A DNA stretch of 64,000 nt, taken from NCBI GenBank assembly GCA_035559535.1, contig DATMBG010000043.1, forward strand, positions 1 to 64,000. The letters run 5' to 3'. The position numbers were made by a program, and so were the translations under genes. Source of the DNA: Candidatus Limnocylindrales bacterium (GTDB taxonomy: Bacteria > Moduliflexota > Moduliflexia > Moduliflexales > JAUQPW01). The number at the start of each line of letters is the position of its first letter. The stretch's first letter is position 1. The notes below the pieces were generated by a model. The model made no database searches and had not been told where the DNA came from. It saw only the letters and a program-made list of their open reading frames with translations. Shown here in pieces: positions 1-8,666 of this stretch.

Positions 1-30
1 TGTAGGGGCGGGAGGCCTCCCGCCCCTACA
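1..30. repeat. GTAGGGGC-type perfect palindrome
   Basis: A perfect 30-base palindrome with 15-base arms (TGTAGGGGCGGGAGG and its complement). It shares the GTAGGGGC end with palindromes at 243-270, 3913-3940, 36061-36089 and 41374-41400, while the core differs. A related half-site follows near 77. Confidence 0.85.
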
Positions 31-153
31 CAGGAGAGGGGGATAGGGGGTGAGGGGATTGCCCTTTGTAGGGGCCCTGTTTAAGGGCGATCACCCAGAA
101 TTGCCCTGCAGGTTATTATACCCTTTACGGTTTTATATTCCCGAGGGTTGATG

Positions 154-176
154 GTAGGTCAACCGTCCCGGTTGAC
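154..176. repeat. GTAGGTCAAAC-type palindrome
   Basis: An imperfect palindrome of the form GTAGGTCAAC-CGTCCC-GGTTGAC. The same pattern, with GAGAC in the middle, occurs near 42.8 kb and 46.5 kb. No gene is seen in 1-270. Confidence 0.6.
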
Positions 177-187
177 ACTGACAGAAA

Positions 188-242
188 TTTGGGAATTAGG
201 GATTAGGGATTGGGAATTAAGGAACCTAATCCCTAATTCCCA
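188..242. repeat. Heptamer-word hairpin repeat
   Basis: Heptamers of the type gggaatt and agggatt run in tandem and are followed by their reverse complements (aatccct, aattccc), forming a long imperfect hairpin. It belongs to the class of locus-specific word hairpins seen throughout the window. Confidence 0.75.
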
Positions 243-270
243 GTACGGGCGACCGGCCAGTCGCCCCTAC
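243..270. repeat. GTAGGGGC-type palindrome, imperfect
   Basis: A palindrome of the form gtacgggcgacc-gg-ccagtcgcccctac that ends at the last codon of the minus-strand hydrolase gene. It has the same GCCCCTAC end as the perfect copy at 1-30. Confidence 0.65.
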
Positions 271-2043
271 CTAAACGGTTCCTGCCGGTGCAAGGGGAAC
301 TGCAAAGGCTTTGACCTCTTGGGCTACGGGCTCGTATAAGTCCTTGAACTCCACCCCGCAGTTCTGATCAATAGCAAACTTAGCCGCGTTGACCATATCC
401 CGATGTTGGGCCGGGTAATTTTCTTCACACCCGTCGGTGGAAAGAAGGACGGGTTTTCCGGGTTCTTTTAGCTTAATGGTTACATAGTTTTTCCAGATGG
501 TCTTAAAATCCCGGGATACCCAGCCCCCGGTGTGATCATAGATAATATCGGTATTTTTATAGGACCAGACATCGAAATATCCGGGCTTATCCACTTCGAG
601 GGAGGCAGAGACCAATACTTCAGGATTTACCGATTTAATCACATCGGCAACCCAGTTATGCCAGGTGGCACCTCCTCCCATATTGTACTCATTACAGACT
701 TCAAAGATAATATTTTTATACTCTCGTAACGAATCTACCATGTAGCGAACATAGTTTTCTTGAAGGGCCCGAACTGTTGGATTGGGATTATAAAACTCAG
801 GGCGACCATCCTTAGGATTGGTGATCGGGCCGCCATTAGCGGCATTAAAGGGATGTCTTCGCCAGGTCATGCCGGAGGGTGTGTCCCAAAGGGCTACGTT
901 GTCGAACAAATCTAAAACCACGATAATTCCCCTCTCTCCAAAGGATCGGACCAGATTTTTCAGGTTCTCCATATAGATCGGATCGAAACGGTTCAAGTCA
1001 AACTTCCCCGTTTGACCTACTCTACTCCAGGGGAAAAGAGACGAGGTCCAGGTATCGATACAGAAAACTCGGGTAAGACACGCGTTATACCCCCGGATAA
1101 TGTCGGCAAACTCGGCAGGGGTCTTCCCCTTGTAAGGGCCGTCCCAGGGATAAAAACTCATATCTGTCCACATATAGGTAGAATACCCCGTAATCACCAG
1201 CTTTTGGGGCGGATCTATCTCATTATAAAGATCGTAGCCCCTAGCCCTAAGGTTATAAACATAATCCCCCATAAAGGGGGATACCGGAGAGGGTAAAAGT
1301 TTGGCCAATTCCTCGTCCGATAGGAAACTCCCCTCTGGGAGTATCCATCCCTCCCCCAACCTGGGAGAGGAGAGGGGGGTAAGGGCAGGATCCACAATAC
1401 AGATAAACTTAATGGCCATATAGGTATAACCCATATAATAAAGCCGGAATTCTAATTTGGAATCAGGGGATGTGGGTCTAAAAGGTAAAGCGAACCGAAC
1501 AGGTTTACCGGCTTCGGGGAAATCTTTTCGGGTCAGGATCATTTTGGCGATCACCCGGGTGGAATCCTGAACCACATCCAGAGTGCCCACATAAGCGTCG
1601 TCAAAGGTGTTATTATCTACGACGACACTGAATACGGCTATCCAGTCCTGAACCGGAAAACCCTTTTCGTACTGTCCAAAAACCAGGAATCCCGGCTGGG
1701 TTGTGGCCCGAACCGCCCTATACCGAAGCCTTGTCGGGTTTCCCCAGTTGGGAAAAGTTGGGGAATCTATAAAAATTCCAGGATGGGCAGAAGGGTGTCT
1801 TAAGGCATCGTAAATTTTAAAAAACCCGGTAGGAAGACTTACCGGAGGAGAAACCTCTTTTTTTCTACCCACCTTCTCTTTTACAACCCGTTTAGAAGGT
1901 CTGGAGGGTTTTACTTCGGGACCATGCATTGACTTCACAGGCCTTAAAGGTCGAACCATCTTGGCAGATGTTTCCCTTTCTTTAGGAGTTTTTATGGATT
2001 TACTTGATGCCACCGTTTTTTTCTTATTCGACTTACGTTCCAT
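271..2043 (-). CDS. GH5-like (clan A) glycoside hydrolase
   Basis: This 590-residue protein looks like a TIM-barrel glycoside hydrolase of the cellulase/mannanase type. The motif FEVCNEYN near residue 450 fits the acid/base Asn-Glu of clan A enzymes, and the nucleophile is probably a later Glu (STDGCEEN near residue 543). The first 65 residues are very Lys/Arg rich with no signal peptide, which is odd for a polysaccharide hydrolase, so the location is unclear. The start is supported by GGAGG nine bases upstream. Residues around 220-260 are encoded by DNA resembling the CCC-rich intergenic repeats of this genome, so a repeat may have inserted in frame. Substrate is unknown. Confidence 0.7.
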   Translation of the reverse strand: MERKSNKKKTVASSKSIKTPKERETSAKMVRPLRPVKSMHGPEVKPSRPSKRVVKEKVGRKKEVSPPVSLPTGFFKIYDALRHPSAHPGIFIDSPTFPNWGNPTRLRYRAVRATTQPGFLVFGQYEKGFPVQDWIAVFSVVVDNNTFDDAYVGTLDVVQDSTRVIAKMILTRKDFPEAGKPVRFALPFRPTSPDSKLEFRLYYMGYTYMAIKFICIVDPALTPLSSPRLGEGWILPEGSFLSDEELAKLLPSPVSPFMGDYVYNLRARGYDLYNEIDPPQKLVITGYSTYMWTDMSFYPWDGPYKGKTPAEFADIIRGYNACLTRVFCIDTWTSSLFPWSRVGQTGKFDLNRFDPIYMENLKNLVRSFGERGIIVVLDLFDNVALWDTPSGMTWRRHPFNAANGGPITNPKDGRPEFYNPNPTVRALQENYVRYMVDSLREYKNIIFEVCNEYNMGGGATWHNWVADVIKSVNPEVLVSASLEVDKPGYFDVWSYKNTDIIYDHTGGWVSRDFKTIWKNYVTIKLKEPGKPVLLSTDGCEENYPAQHRDMVNAAKFAIDQNCGVEFKDLYEPVAQEVKAFAVPLAPAGTV

Positions 2044-2389
2044 GGAGAAGTCCTCCTATACTTAGGTTGCAGTTTTGGATGTTATATCATCTCACATCGA
2101 AGTAAAAATAACAGATTACTTCGTCCCCTTCGCTTCACTTTAGGCTTCGGCTCACCTCACGTCCCCACCATGACGGACCCTGTACCCTAAATCTGGCGAG
2201 TTGTGGATTAATTTAAATCAGGCTGGCAACTCTAACAGAAACTTCAAAAAAATTCAAGCAAAAAATAGACTGACTTTAGAAAACTTTTTTAATTTAAGGA
2301 GGGGGGATACCCCGGTTCTGGAGATTATGAGGGAGATAGGGGAAGGTTGATATAATCGTCTGGAGACCCACGGAAGGAAGTCGATCCCC
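2044..2389. other. Gap without recognisable gene
   Basis: About 345 bases between selA and the hydrolase gene. I see A/T-rich stretches and short repeats (cttcgcttcac, cttcggctcacc) but no convincing ORF, RNA gene or terminator. Confidence 0.4.
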
Positions 2390-3838
2390 TTAGAGGCTTT
2401 TACAGATAACCGATATGGCTTCAGCAAGGATAGGGAACTGGGACACTTCCAGGGTTCTAGGATCCAGGAGAAGTTCATCATTCTGAATCCGTGCCAGGAT
2501 AGGAGGATTATAGGCCCGTAATCGCTCTTCCAGGCATTGAACGGAGAATTTAAAAGGTTTAACGGCAACGACCTTGGTGGGAAGTTTCTGTAGTGGAAGG
2601 GCACCGCCACCTACCTGAGAGAAGTCATCCAGAATTCTGGCAGAAAAAGACTCTCCAGAGGGTTGCCCGGGTGTATCTGGGTTGGTTGGAAAGTGTTGGG
2701 TTTCTAACAGAAGATTCAACAGGTTTTTAGCCCTCGCTTCCAGCTCAGGCAGCTTCATGGTTAACATACGAAGGGTGGGGATTTCCTGAATAGCTTTTTC
2801 TGGATCCAGGTATTCCAGGAGAACCGCTTCCAGGCCGGCCAGGGTCATTTTATCTACCCGAATAGCCCGGGTCCATGGGTTTTTCTTAAGTTTCTCAATA
2901 TAGGTCGCCTTACCCACAATCAATCCGGCCTGGGGACCGCCCAGGAGCTTATCTCCACTAAAGGTAACAATATCCACCCCGGCCCGGATACAATCCTGGA
3001 CGGTAGGTTCTTTTTCTAAACCATAGCGGCTCAGATCGATCAGGCTTCCGCTTCCCAGGTCTTCCATGACGGGAACATGATATTCCCGTCCCAGTTGAAC
3101 CAGCTCTTCCAGGGAAACCTCGGACGTAAAACCTAGGATCCGGTAGTTACTGGTATGAACTTTAAGGAGAAACGCCGTGTTAGGGGTAATGGCTTCCCGA
3201 TAATCCCGGAGATGGGTCTTGTTGGTAGTTCCCACCTCTTTGAGGATAGCCCCGCTTTTTACCATAATATCCGGGATTCGGAAAGAGCCTCCGATCTCGA
3301 TGAGCTGGCCTCGAGAGACGATTACCTCTTTTCCCTGGGCAAAGGTGTTTAAAACCAGTAAGACCGCTGCCGCATTATTATTAACCACAAGTCCGGATTC
3401 AGCCCCGGTTAGCCTTCTCAGGAGCCCTTCGATGTGGGTGTATCGTTCTCCCCGCTCCCCGGTACTGAGATCCAGTTCCAGATTAGAATACTGTCGGGCA
3501 ATCTCGGTGATTCTTTGACAAACGCGTTCACTTAAAGGAGCCCGTCCCAGGTTGGTATGGAGAATAACTCCGGTGGCATTGATAAGATATTTTAAATGAG
3601 GTTCCATCTGGCTTTTTACCACAACTTCCAGTTCTGCGATGAGCTGAGACTTATCGATTTGAGGCAATCGCGTAGGATCTAAACTCTCCAGGATTTGGGA
3701 GCGACGCGCATTAAGAACTTTTCGAATCCCTTCGACGACAATTTCCCTGGGAAATTGTTCTAAAAGTTCCTTCACCAAAGGTTCTGCCAGCATCGCATCT
3801 ACAGAGGGGATTTGGGTAAGATAGGCCCGCTTATCCAT
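2390..3838 (-). CDS. selA: L-seryl-tRNA(Sec) selenium transferase
   Basis: SelA is a PLP enzyme that converts seryl-tRNA(Sec) to selenocysteinyl-tRNA(Sec) using selenophosphate. The 482-residue length is normal for the family. Visible features are the N-terminal domain with the NATGVILHTNLGRAPL motif after residue 85, the conserved GERG segment, and the PLP lysine in TFSGDKLLGGPQAG near residue 300. No selB, selD or tRNA-Sec is in the window, so the rest of the pathway must lie elsewhere. Its presence makes selenocysteine decoding of UGA plausible for genes in this genome, which matters for the BNR-repeat protein at 62847-63770. Confidence 0.95.
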   Translation of the reverse strand: MDKRAYLTQIPSVDAMLAEPLVKELLEQFPREIVVEGIRKVLNARRSQILESLDPTRLPQIDKSQLIAELEVVVKSQMEPHLKYLINATGVILHTNLGRAPLSERVCQRITEIARQYSNLELDLSTGERGERYTHIEGLLRRLTGAESGLVVNNNAAAVLLVLNTFAQGKEVIVSRGQLIEIGGSFRIPDIMVKSGAILKEVGTTNKTHLRDYREAITPNTAFLLKVHTSNYRILGFTSEVSLEELVQLGREYHVPVMEDLGSGSLIDLSRYGLEKEPTVQDCIRAGVDIVTFSGDKLLGGPQAGLIVGKATYIEKLKKNPWTRAIRVDKMTLAGLEAVLLEYLDPEKAIQEIPTLRMLTMKLPELEARAKNLLNLLLETQHFPTNPDTPGQPSGESFSARILDDFSQVGGGALPLQKLPTKVVAVKPFKFSVQCLEERLRAYNPPILARIQNDELLLDPRTLEVSQFPILAEAISVICKSL

Positions 3839-3912
3839 GAATTTGTTGTTTTATCTCCTGAGAATAAAAGGAAGAAGCCTCTGAGACAGTGGGCCATCGA
3901 GATGCGGATAAT

Positions 3913-3940
3913 GTAGGGGTTATCGGCCGATAGCCCCTAC
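3913..3940. repeat. GTAGGGGC-type palindrome
   Basis: A 28-base palindrome of the form GTAGGGGTTATCGG-CCGATAGCCCCTAC with one arm mismatch. It lies between selA and the MEMO1 gene and has the conserved ends with a different core. Confidence 0.75.
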
Positions 3941-4030
3941 TATCGGGATGTGGGGATTTCTCGTATCCCTGGTCCCTGGGTCCCACTGTCCCAGAACCGT
4001 CTTATCCAGGACAATTAACCAACAATTAAT

Positions 4031-4070
4031 TTAGGAATTGAGGAATTCCCAATTCCTAATTCCCAATTCC
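4031..4070. repeat. Heptamer-word hairpin repeat
   Basis: Words ggaattg and aggaatt are followed by cccaatt, cctaatt and cccaatt, giving a period-7 hairpin that abuts the end of the MEMO1 gene. The words resemble those at 188-242. Confidence 0.7.
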
Positions 4071-4937
4071 AAAAATAATTCCGGCGTAACCTACAAAATC
4101 TTCTATCTCTCCTTCGGATCTTACTTCATAACTGGTAATATGTTCCAGAAGGACTCCTTTTTGTGCCCCCAGGGTCCTAGCCGTTGCAACCGCTGCGGCA
4201 ATAGCTCCGGCCCCACAAGCATTATGATGGGATCTGGCTTCTGGAATGACGTTTTCTGCCTTCATTTCCAGGGCCAATTGAATTATCCGGCGATCGTTCT
4301 CTTTACTCCAGGCCAGAGTTTCAGGTCCAACACCGGCCGGGGTAAAGCGATAGCCGGGACCATAATGGGTTAAATCGGTACTTCCCAAAACTACAACGGG
4401 TTGGTTCCCTGTGGAAAGAAGGGTACCTATACGCTCTCCCAGGATGACCGCCTGGTTATCCGGTGGAACCATAATGGGAAGAATTTTAGCGCCGGGGAAC
4501 AAATACTGGATAAAAGGGACTTGTACTTCTATAGAATGTTCCCTGGCATGAACTTCCGGATCAGCCGCTACCGGTATATCCTCGGCGAGTATTTTCTCGG
4601 CCAATTCGCCGGCTACTTCTATTTTGCCCAAAGGAGTCTCCCAATAACCTTCCGGATATAGAGAAGGAACCTCGGCGCCCCAGACATGAACGGCCCCATA
4701 AATCAGAAACACAGGGGCTTCGGTGGCTTTTCCCATTTTTTCTTTGATATTATAAAACACTTTACCGGCTGTAGGTCCCGAATATACCCATCCTGCATGA
4801 GGGACAATGCCTGCGATAATACGAGGAGGTTCCTCGGGAGCAGGAACCTGGTTCAAGCAGGTTTCCAGCAATTGAATGCAGGCAGAGCGGGAGGCCGGAT
4901 AAAAACTTCCAGCCCGGAAAGCTTTCCTGGTCCTCAT
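4056..4937 (-). CDS. MEMO1-family protein (AmmeMemoRadiSam system protein B)
   Basis: This 293-residue protein matches the MEMO1 / AmmeMemoRadiSam protein B family, a fold related to extradiol dioxygenases and LigB. Recognisable segments are the N-terminal RAGSFYPA, PHAGWVYSGPTAG with a putative metal-binding His near residue 48, REHSIEVQVPF near residue 138, and SHHNACGAG near residue 236. In many genomes the gene sits beside an AMMECR1 protein and a radical SAM protein; neither partner is adjacent here. Its biochemical role in bacteria is not established. Confidence 0.88.
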   Translation of the reverse strand: MRTRKAFRAGSFYPASRSACIQLLETCLNQVPAPEEPPRIIAGIVPHAGWVYSGPTAGKVFYNIKEKMGKATEAPVFLIYGAVHVWGAEVPSLYPEGYWETPLGKIEVAGELAEKILAEDIPVAADPEVHAREHSIEVQVPFIQYLFPGAKILPIMVPPDNQAVILGERIGTLLSTGNQPVVVLGSTDLTHYGPGYRFTPAGVGPETLAWSKENDRRIIQLALEMKAENVIPEARSHHNACGAGAIAAAVATARTLGAQKGVLLEHITSYEVRSEGEIEDFVGYAGIIFGIGN

Positions 4938-4974
4938 AAAAGGTTAAAAATCATAAGCCATGAGGGATGCTGTC

Positions 4975-5050
4975 TTGGACCTGGAGACGCGGGGGGATTC
5001 TTTGTGCCCCCAGTCTCCTTGTCCCCGCGTCTCCGCGTCTCGACGTCTCA
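4975..5050. repeat. Word hairpin repeat (gacgcgg type)
   Basis: The arms ggagacgcgg and ccgcgtctccgcgtctc form an imperfect hairpin with a 7-to-9-base word. It fills most of the gap between the MEMO1 and deoxyhypusine-synthase-like genes. Confidence 0.6.
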
Positions 5051-5082
5051 AATAGGTTCACCCCCCATGACCCATGATTCAC

Positions 5083-6024
5083 TTAATCGAGTTCCTCAAT
5101 AATTCCGGCAGCAAGAAGAGGGAGCATGATTTCGTGATGACCAAAGAGGGCATACCCTTTTCCGCTACCTGAAACAGGACGGTTTATCACATTCTGGGTG
5201 GGTCGGTAGTGTTTAATAAAGTCCATATTAACCGTCACAAAGTTCTCAACGGGGTAACCCAGGTTTCGAACCAGAGTCAGGGCTTTTAAGAATACTTCGG
5301 GAAGAAGAACTGCGGAGCCGATATTGAAATAGACGCCCCCTTCCAGGTTCGAAATCACCGAGGCAAAAATTTTAAAATCCCGGAGACTCCCTTCCCCCAA
5401 TGCCGATCCCTTTGCCCTGGGGTGCATATGAATGATATCCGTACCGACGGCGATATGAACGGTGGCCGGTAACTTCAATCGATAGGCGGCTGCCAGAAGG
5501 CTGTAATCCAGATAAGCCGGACTTAAATTTATCAGCTCTCGACCTACGGCAGCTCCTATACCCAGGTGATCTTGAACTCCCTTTTCAATAGCCTCATTGA
5601 GAAATTCTCCCGTCTCTCGAGCCATTCCAAATTCTCCGGTGGAGAGGCCTTCTTCAACCTCCTCAGAGGTTTTCCCAGCCAGAGCCAATTCAAAATCATG
5701 GATGATGCCGGCCCCGTTCAGAGCAATCGCCGAGACGACCCCCCTTTCCATGAGGTCTAGGATGACAGGTGAAAGGCCACACTTAATCACATGGGCCCCC
5801 ATGGCAAATACAACCGGCCTGTGGGCTTTAACTGCAGTTACAACGGCCTTTATAATCTGTCGGAGATCTGTTCCGGCCAAAATATGCGGCAGGGAAGAGA
5901 TAAAATCCTGAAAACTCCCCTTTTTTTGCCAGCGGTGGGCAAAATCGCCAACCTTTACCTTACTTTTTCGATCCAGCAAGGGATAGGTTTTAATTTTTTC
6001 CAGATTAATAGGCTCGTAAGACAA
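5083..6024 (-). CDS. Deoxyhypusine synthase-like protein
   Basis: This 313-residue protein resembles bacterial members of the deoxyhypusine synthase family, an NAD-dependent Rossmann-like fold. Supporting segments are MGAHVIKCGLSPVILDLMERG near residue 95, NGAGIIHDFELA near residue 123, and GTDIIHMHPRA near residue 200. Bacteria lack eIF5A, so true deoxyhypusine synthesis is unlikely. Bacterial relatives include homospermidine-synthase-like enzymes and many uncharacterised proteins. I cannot confirm the catalytic lysine of deoxyhypusine synthase, so substrate and reaction are open. It is followed by gmhA in the same direction. Confidence 0.6.
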   Translation of the reverse strand: MSYEPINLEKIKTYPLLDRKSKVKVGDFAHRWQKKGSFQDFISSLPHILAGTDLRQIIKAVVTAVKAHRPVVFAMGAHVIKCGLSPVILDLMERGVVSAIALNGAGIIHDFELALAGKTSEEVEEGLSTGEFGMARETGEFLNEAIEKGVQDHLGIGAAVGRELINLSPAYLDYSLLAAAYRLKLPATVHIAVGTDIIHMHPRAKGSALGEGSLRDFKIFASVISNLEGGVYFNIGSAVLLPEVFLKALTLVRNLGYPVENFVTVNMDFIKHYRPTQNVINRPVSGSGKGYALFGHHEIMLPLLAAGIIEELD

Positions 6025-6042
6025 GGTAATTACGTAATGTGG

Positions 6043-6095
6043 GGTACGTGACGCGTAGAAGACCTATAGACCACAGGACGCCGTACGCATGACCC
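6043..6095. repeat. Probable degraded word hairpin
   Basis: The stretch gtacgtgacgcgt followed by gacgccgtacgcat is a weak inverted repeat between two minus-strand genes. The words resemble the better-kept element at 48728-48813. Confidence 0.4.
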
Positions 6096-6096
6096 C

Positions 6097-6669
6097 TTAT
6101 GCCTTGAACAACTCATGCTCGATAATCTCACAAATTACATGAATCAAAGTCAAATGAACTTCCTGAATCCTGGGAGTTTCCGGGGAGGGAACAATAATGG
6201 CATAATCGACCAGAGATGCCAATTTCCCCCCATCTCTACCCGTAAAAGCCACCGTCTTTAACTTCTTTCTTCGGGCTGCTTCCACACCACGAAGGACATT
6301 CAGAGAATTACCACTGGTACTGATGGCGAGGGCAATGTCCCCTTCTTGCCCCAGGGCTTCAATCTGTCTGGCAAAAATTTGAGAGTAATCGCTATCATTC
6401 CCAATGGCCGTGAGCACCGACGTATCCGTAGCTAAAGAAAGTGCTGGTAGAGCCGGGCGATCAAATTTAAACCGATTTACCAGCTCCCCGGCCATATGCT
6501 GCGCATCGGCGGCGCTACCCCCGTTACCAAAGGCAAGTAATTTCTTTCCAGACTGTAAAGCCTGAACCAGCTCGTTGGCAACCGAAATAACCAGGTTTAA
6601 ATGGGTCTCAATAAATCGGATTTTCAATTCCGCACTTTCTTTAAAACTCTGGAGGATAAGGTCTCGCAT
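6097..6669 (-). CDS. gmhA: Phosphoheptose isomerase (SIS domain)
   Basis: GmhA converts sedoheptulose 7-phosphate to D-glycero-D-manno-heptose 7-phosphate, the first step of ADP-heptose synthesis for LPS core. The SIS domain is clear: FGNGGSAADAQHMAGEL near residue 50 and STSGNSLNVL near residue 120. The reading frame is open upstream to 6732, but I chose the Met at 6669 (MRDLILQSFKES) because the extra 21 residues are encoded by repeat-like DNA and overlap the upstream gene. An HldE-like protein at 49.3 kb could act later in the same pathway. Confidence 0.9.
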   Translation of the reverse strand: MRDLILQSFKESAELKIRFIETHLNLVISVANELVQALQSGKKLLAFGNGGSAADAQHMAGELVNRFKFDRPALPALSLATDTSVLTAIGNDSDYSQIFARQIEALGQEGDIALAISTSGNSLNVLRGVEAARRKKLKTVAFTGRDGGKLASLVDYAIIVPSPETPRIQEVHLTLIHVICEIIEHELFKA

Positions 6670-6671
6670 GT

Positions 6672-6722
6672 TAAAGTGCCTAAAGGGTTTTAAGTGCACG
6701 CAAGTGTCTAAAATTGAAAAAA
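6672..6722. repeat. Word hairpin repeat (aagtgcctaaa type)
   Basis: Words aaagtgcctaaag and aagtgtctaaa recur here and again at 9908-9985. It occupies the gap between the glycosyltransferase gene and gmhA. Confidence 0.5.
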
Positions 6723-6724
6723 CT

Positions 6725-7894
6725 TCAAACACTTAAAAGCTGAATCATCTTTTGGAGCTTGGCCTCGATAACAGGCCATTGATAATCTTTCTGAATATAA
6801 CGGATTCCGTTTTCCCCCAATTTACGACGCAGTTCGGGATTACCTAACAACAAGCCCAGGCAGGCCTGAAACTCCTCATAATTGCCATAGTAGAGTCCGG
6901 CATTGCTTTTGATGCAGTGACCTTTGAGGACAGAACAACCTTCATTGGCCAAAACCGGGGTTCCAACCCCCCAGGCTTCCAAGGAGGCGATGGATAAACT
7001 TTCCATCAGGGAAGGGGCTACCAGCACCGTCGCTGCCTTCATGGCATTAAATTTATCTTCATCGGAAACATACCCTAAGACTTGAATATCCGGATGATGG
7101 GGAATTTGCATGGCCAACTTGCCTATAAGGATCAGTTTAAGGGGGGATGGATGGCAGGTTTTGTATTTCAGAAAGTAGTGGATGAGTTGACCGCATCCTT
7201 TCCCTTCGTCAATCCGACCGGCATACAAGATGAAATCCTCGGAAATTTGAAATCGGGATCGAAAAGCTTCAGGATCTGGCTTCTCAGGGAGTTGAACTCC
7301 TACCCCCAGTACTTCATGGGGAATTCTGCCATTGTTAAACAGTCCTGTGACAAACTCTTTTTCCTCTTGGGTAAGATAAAAAATGCCCCTGGGGAGGTGG
7401 AAAAGGGCTTTAAAAATATCGAAATAGATAGGGGGTTCGTCGTGGGCCGTGGGAACGAAAAGACTTTTCTCCGGAACTAACTGCATCCCGAAATACGTCG
7501 TTGGATAGAGGTAGGTATAAAAGAGAAAACGCTGGTAGTGGGACCGGTTTTCCTTGATATAGTTGAGTAATCCTGAAGAATAAGGACCTTGCTGGATCAT
7601 CCAGTGTATTTCATCCAGATAAGTATGGGAATTGCCGTAGAGCTTTTGGGAGAGCTTATCAAATTTTCGAGGAGATCGCATTTGATCAGTTTTAAACCTT
7701 CTAACTGGAATTCCATTGACCAGGGTAAGCCCGGCCGGGTATTCGTTTTTCCAGGTTACATAATCCCTTGCACAGGTCGTGAGGACTTCCGTTTCAAAAT
7801 TGGTGGCCAGACGCTCCACAATCCATCGACAGTGAAGTTCGGCACCTCCGGTAATATCTAAGCCGTATCTTTGAATAACAACCGCTATTTTCAT
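6725..7894 (-). CDS. Glycosyltransferase family 4
   Basis: This 389-residue protein is a GT4-like (GT-B fold) retaining glycosyltransferase. The N-terminal acceptor domain begins IAVVIQRYGLDITGGAELH with a Gly-rich loop. The C-terminal domain starts near residue 220 (LYAGRIDEGKG) and carries PSLMESLSIASLEAWG near residue 295, corresponding to the nucleotide-sugar-binding E-x7-E region. Being next to gmhA it probably works on a cell-surface glycan, but donor and acceptor cannot be told from sequence. It is cytoplasmic or membrane-peripheral, with no transmembrane segment. Confidence 0.85.
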   Translation of the reverse strand: MKIAVVIQRYGLDITGGAELHCRWIVERLATNFETEVLTTCARDYVTWKNEYPAGLTLVNGIPVRRFKTDQMRSPRKFDKLSQKLYGNSHTYLDEIHWMIQQGPYSSGLLNYIKENRSHYQRFLFYTYLYPTTYFGMQLVPEKSLFVPTAHDEPPIYFDIFKALFHLPRGIFYLTQEEKEFVTGLFNNGRIPHEVLGVGVQLPEKPDPEAFRSRFQISEDFILYAGRIDEGKGCGQLIHYFLKYKTCHPSPLKLILIGKLAMQIPHHPDIQVLGYVSDEDKFNAMKAATVLVAPSLMESLSIASLEAWGVGTPVLANEGCSVLKGHCIKSNAGLYYGNYEEFQACLGLLLGNPELRRKLGENGIRYIQKDYQWPVIEAKLQKMIQLLSV

Positions 7895-7967
7895 ACGCTG
7901 GATTCATCCCCATTTCCTATGGTAATTACCTAACCCCTGCGTGAGGGGGGTACAGAGAGATACAGGA

Positions 7968-8588
7968 TCATTTTTCGTCATTCTGCGATAGCATAGCCGT
8001 ATCCCCCTGTGCTAAATTTATAAGGGCTTGCCAGATTTCTTTTTTTCCCTCTCCGGTTAAGGCCGAGAAGCTGATTAGGGATTCCCCCGGCCGGATCGGT
8101 AGAAGCTTTTCGATTTCTCTCAAACGGGAAATCCTCTGATTTTTAGATAACTTATCGGCTTTTGTAGCCACTATCAGGGTTTTTATCCTATGATAATCCA
8201 GCCATTCTTTCATGGTTTGATCGTCTGGGGTTGGAGCGTGGCGAATATCTAAGATAAGAACGATCCCCTTGAGGTTTTCTCTTTTTAAGAGATAAGTTTC
8301 TATCATGGATTGCCAGCCGGCTATCACTTCTTTCGGTGCCTTGGCATAACCATAACCCGGCAGATCTACAAAACATAACAGGTTATTGACGTTGAAAAAA
8401 TTGATGAGCCGGGTTTTACCGGGGGTACTGCTGGTCTTAGCAAGGCCTTTTTTTTCGACCAGGCTGTTTATCAAAGAGGATTTCCCTACATTGGATCTTC
8501 CCACAAAGGCAATTTCAGGTAGAGAGTGACGAGGATATTGGGAGGGGTTGGTAGCACTGACAATAAATGTGGCGGATTTGACCTTCAT
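7968..8588 (-). CDS. engB: Ribosome-biogenesis GTP-binding protein EngB/YsxC
   Basis: EngB (YsxC/YihA) is an essential GTPase for 50S subunit assembly. The G motifs are all visible: GRSNVGKSSLIN (G1), a Thr in TSSTPGKT (G2), DLPGYGYAK (G3) and TKADKLS (G4). I chose the start at 8588 (MKVKSATFIVS) because that is the usual family N-terminus; the frame extends to 8645, but those extra codons lie in a word-hairpin repeat. It is downstream of clpX, as in many bacteria with a tig-clpP-clpX block. Confidence 0.93.
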   Translation of the reverse strand: MKVKSATFIVSATNPSQYPRHSLPEIAFVGRSNVGKSSLINSLVEKKGLAKTSSTPGKTRLINFFNVNNLLCFVDLPGYGYAKAPKEVIAGWQSMIETYLLKRENLKGIVLILDIRHAPTPDDQTMKEWLDYHRIKTLIVATKADKLSKNQRISRLREIEKLLPIRPGESLISFSALTGEGKKEIWQALINLAQGDTAMLSQNDEK

Positions 8589-8590
8589 AC

Positions 8591-8655
8591 AGGCAGCGGG
8601 TAGTGGACAGTGAGCAGTTCCTCCTTCCTCTCCCTTACTGCCCATGGCTCACTGA
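8591..8655. repeat. Heptamer-word hairpin repeat
   Basis: Words gtagtgg, acagtga, gcagt on one side and actgccc, atggctc, actgaccac on the other form an imperfect hairpin in the clpX-engB gap. The class is the same as at 188-242 but with a different word. Confidence 0.65.
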
Positions 8656-8666
8656 CCACGAATCTT

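Noticed and set aside
1000-1030. gtcaaacttccccgtttgac inside the GH5-like gene, similar to the GTAGGTCAAAC palindrome
   Set aside because: The encoded TGKFDLNRFDPIY fits the expected enzyme sequence, so the match is probably chance.
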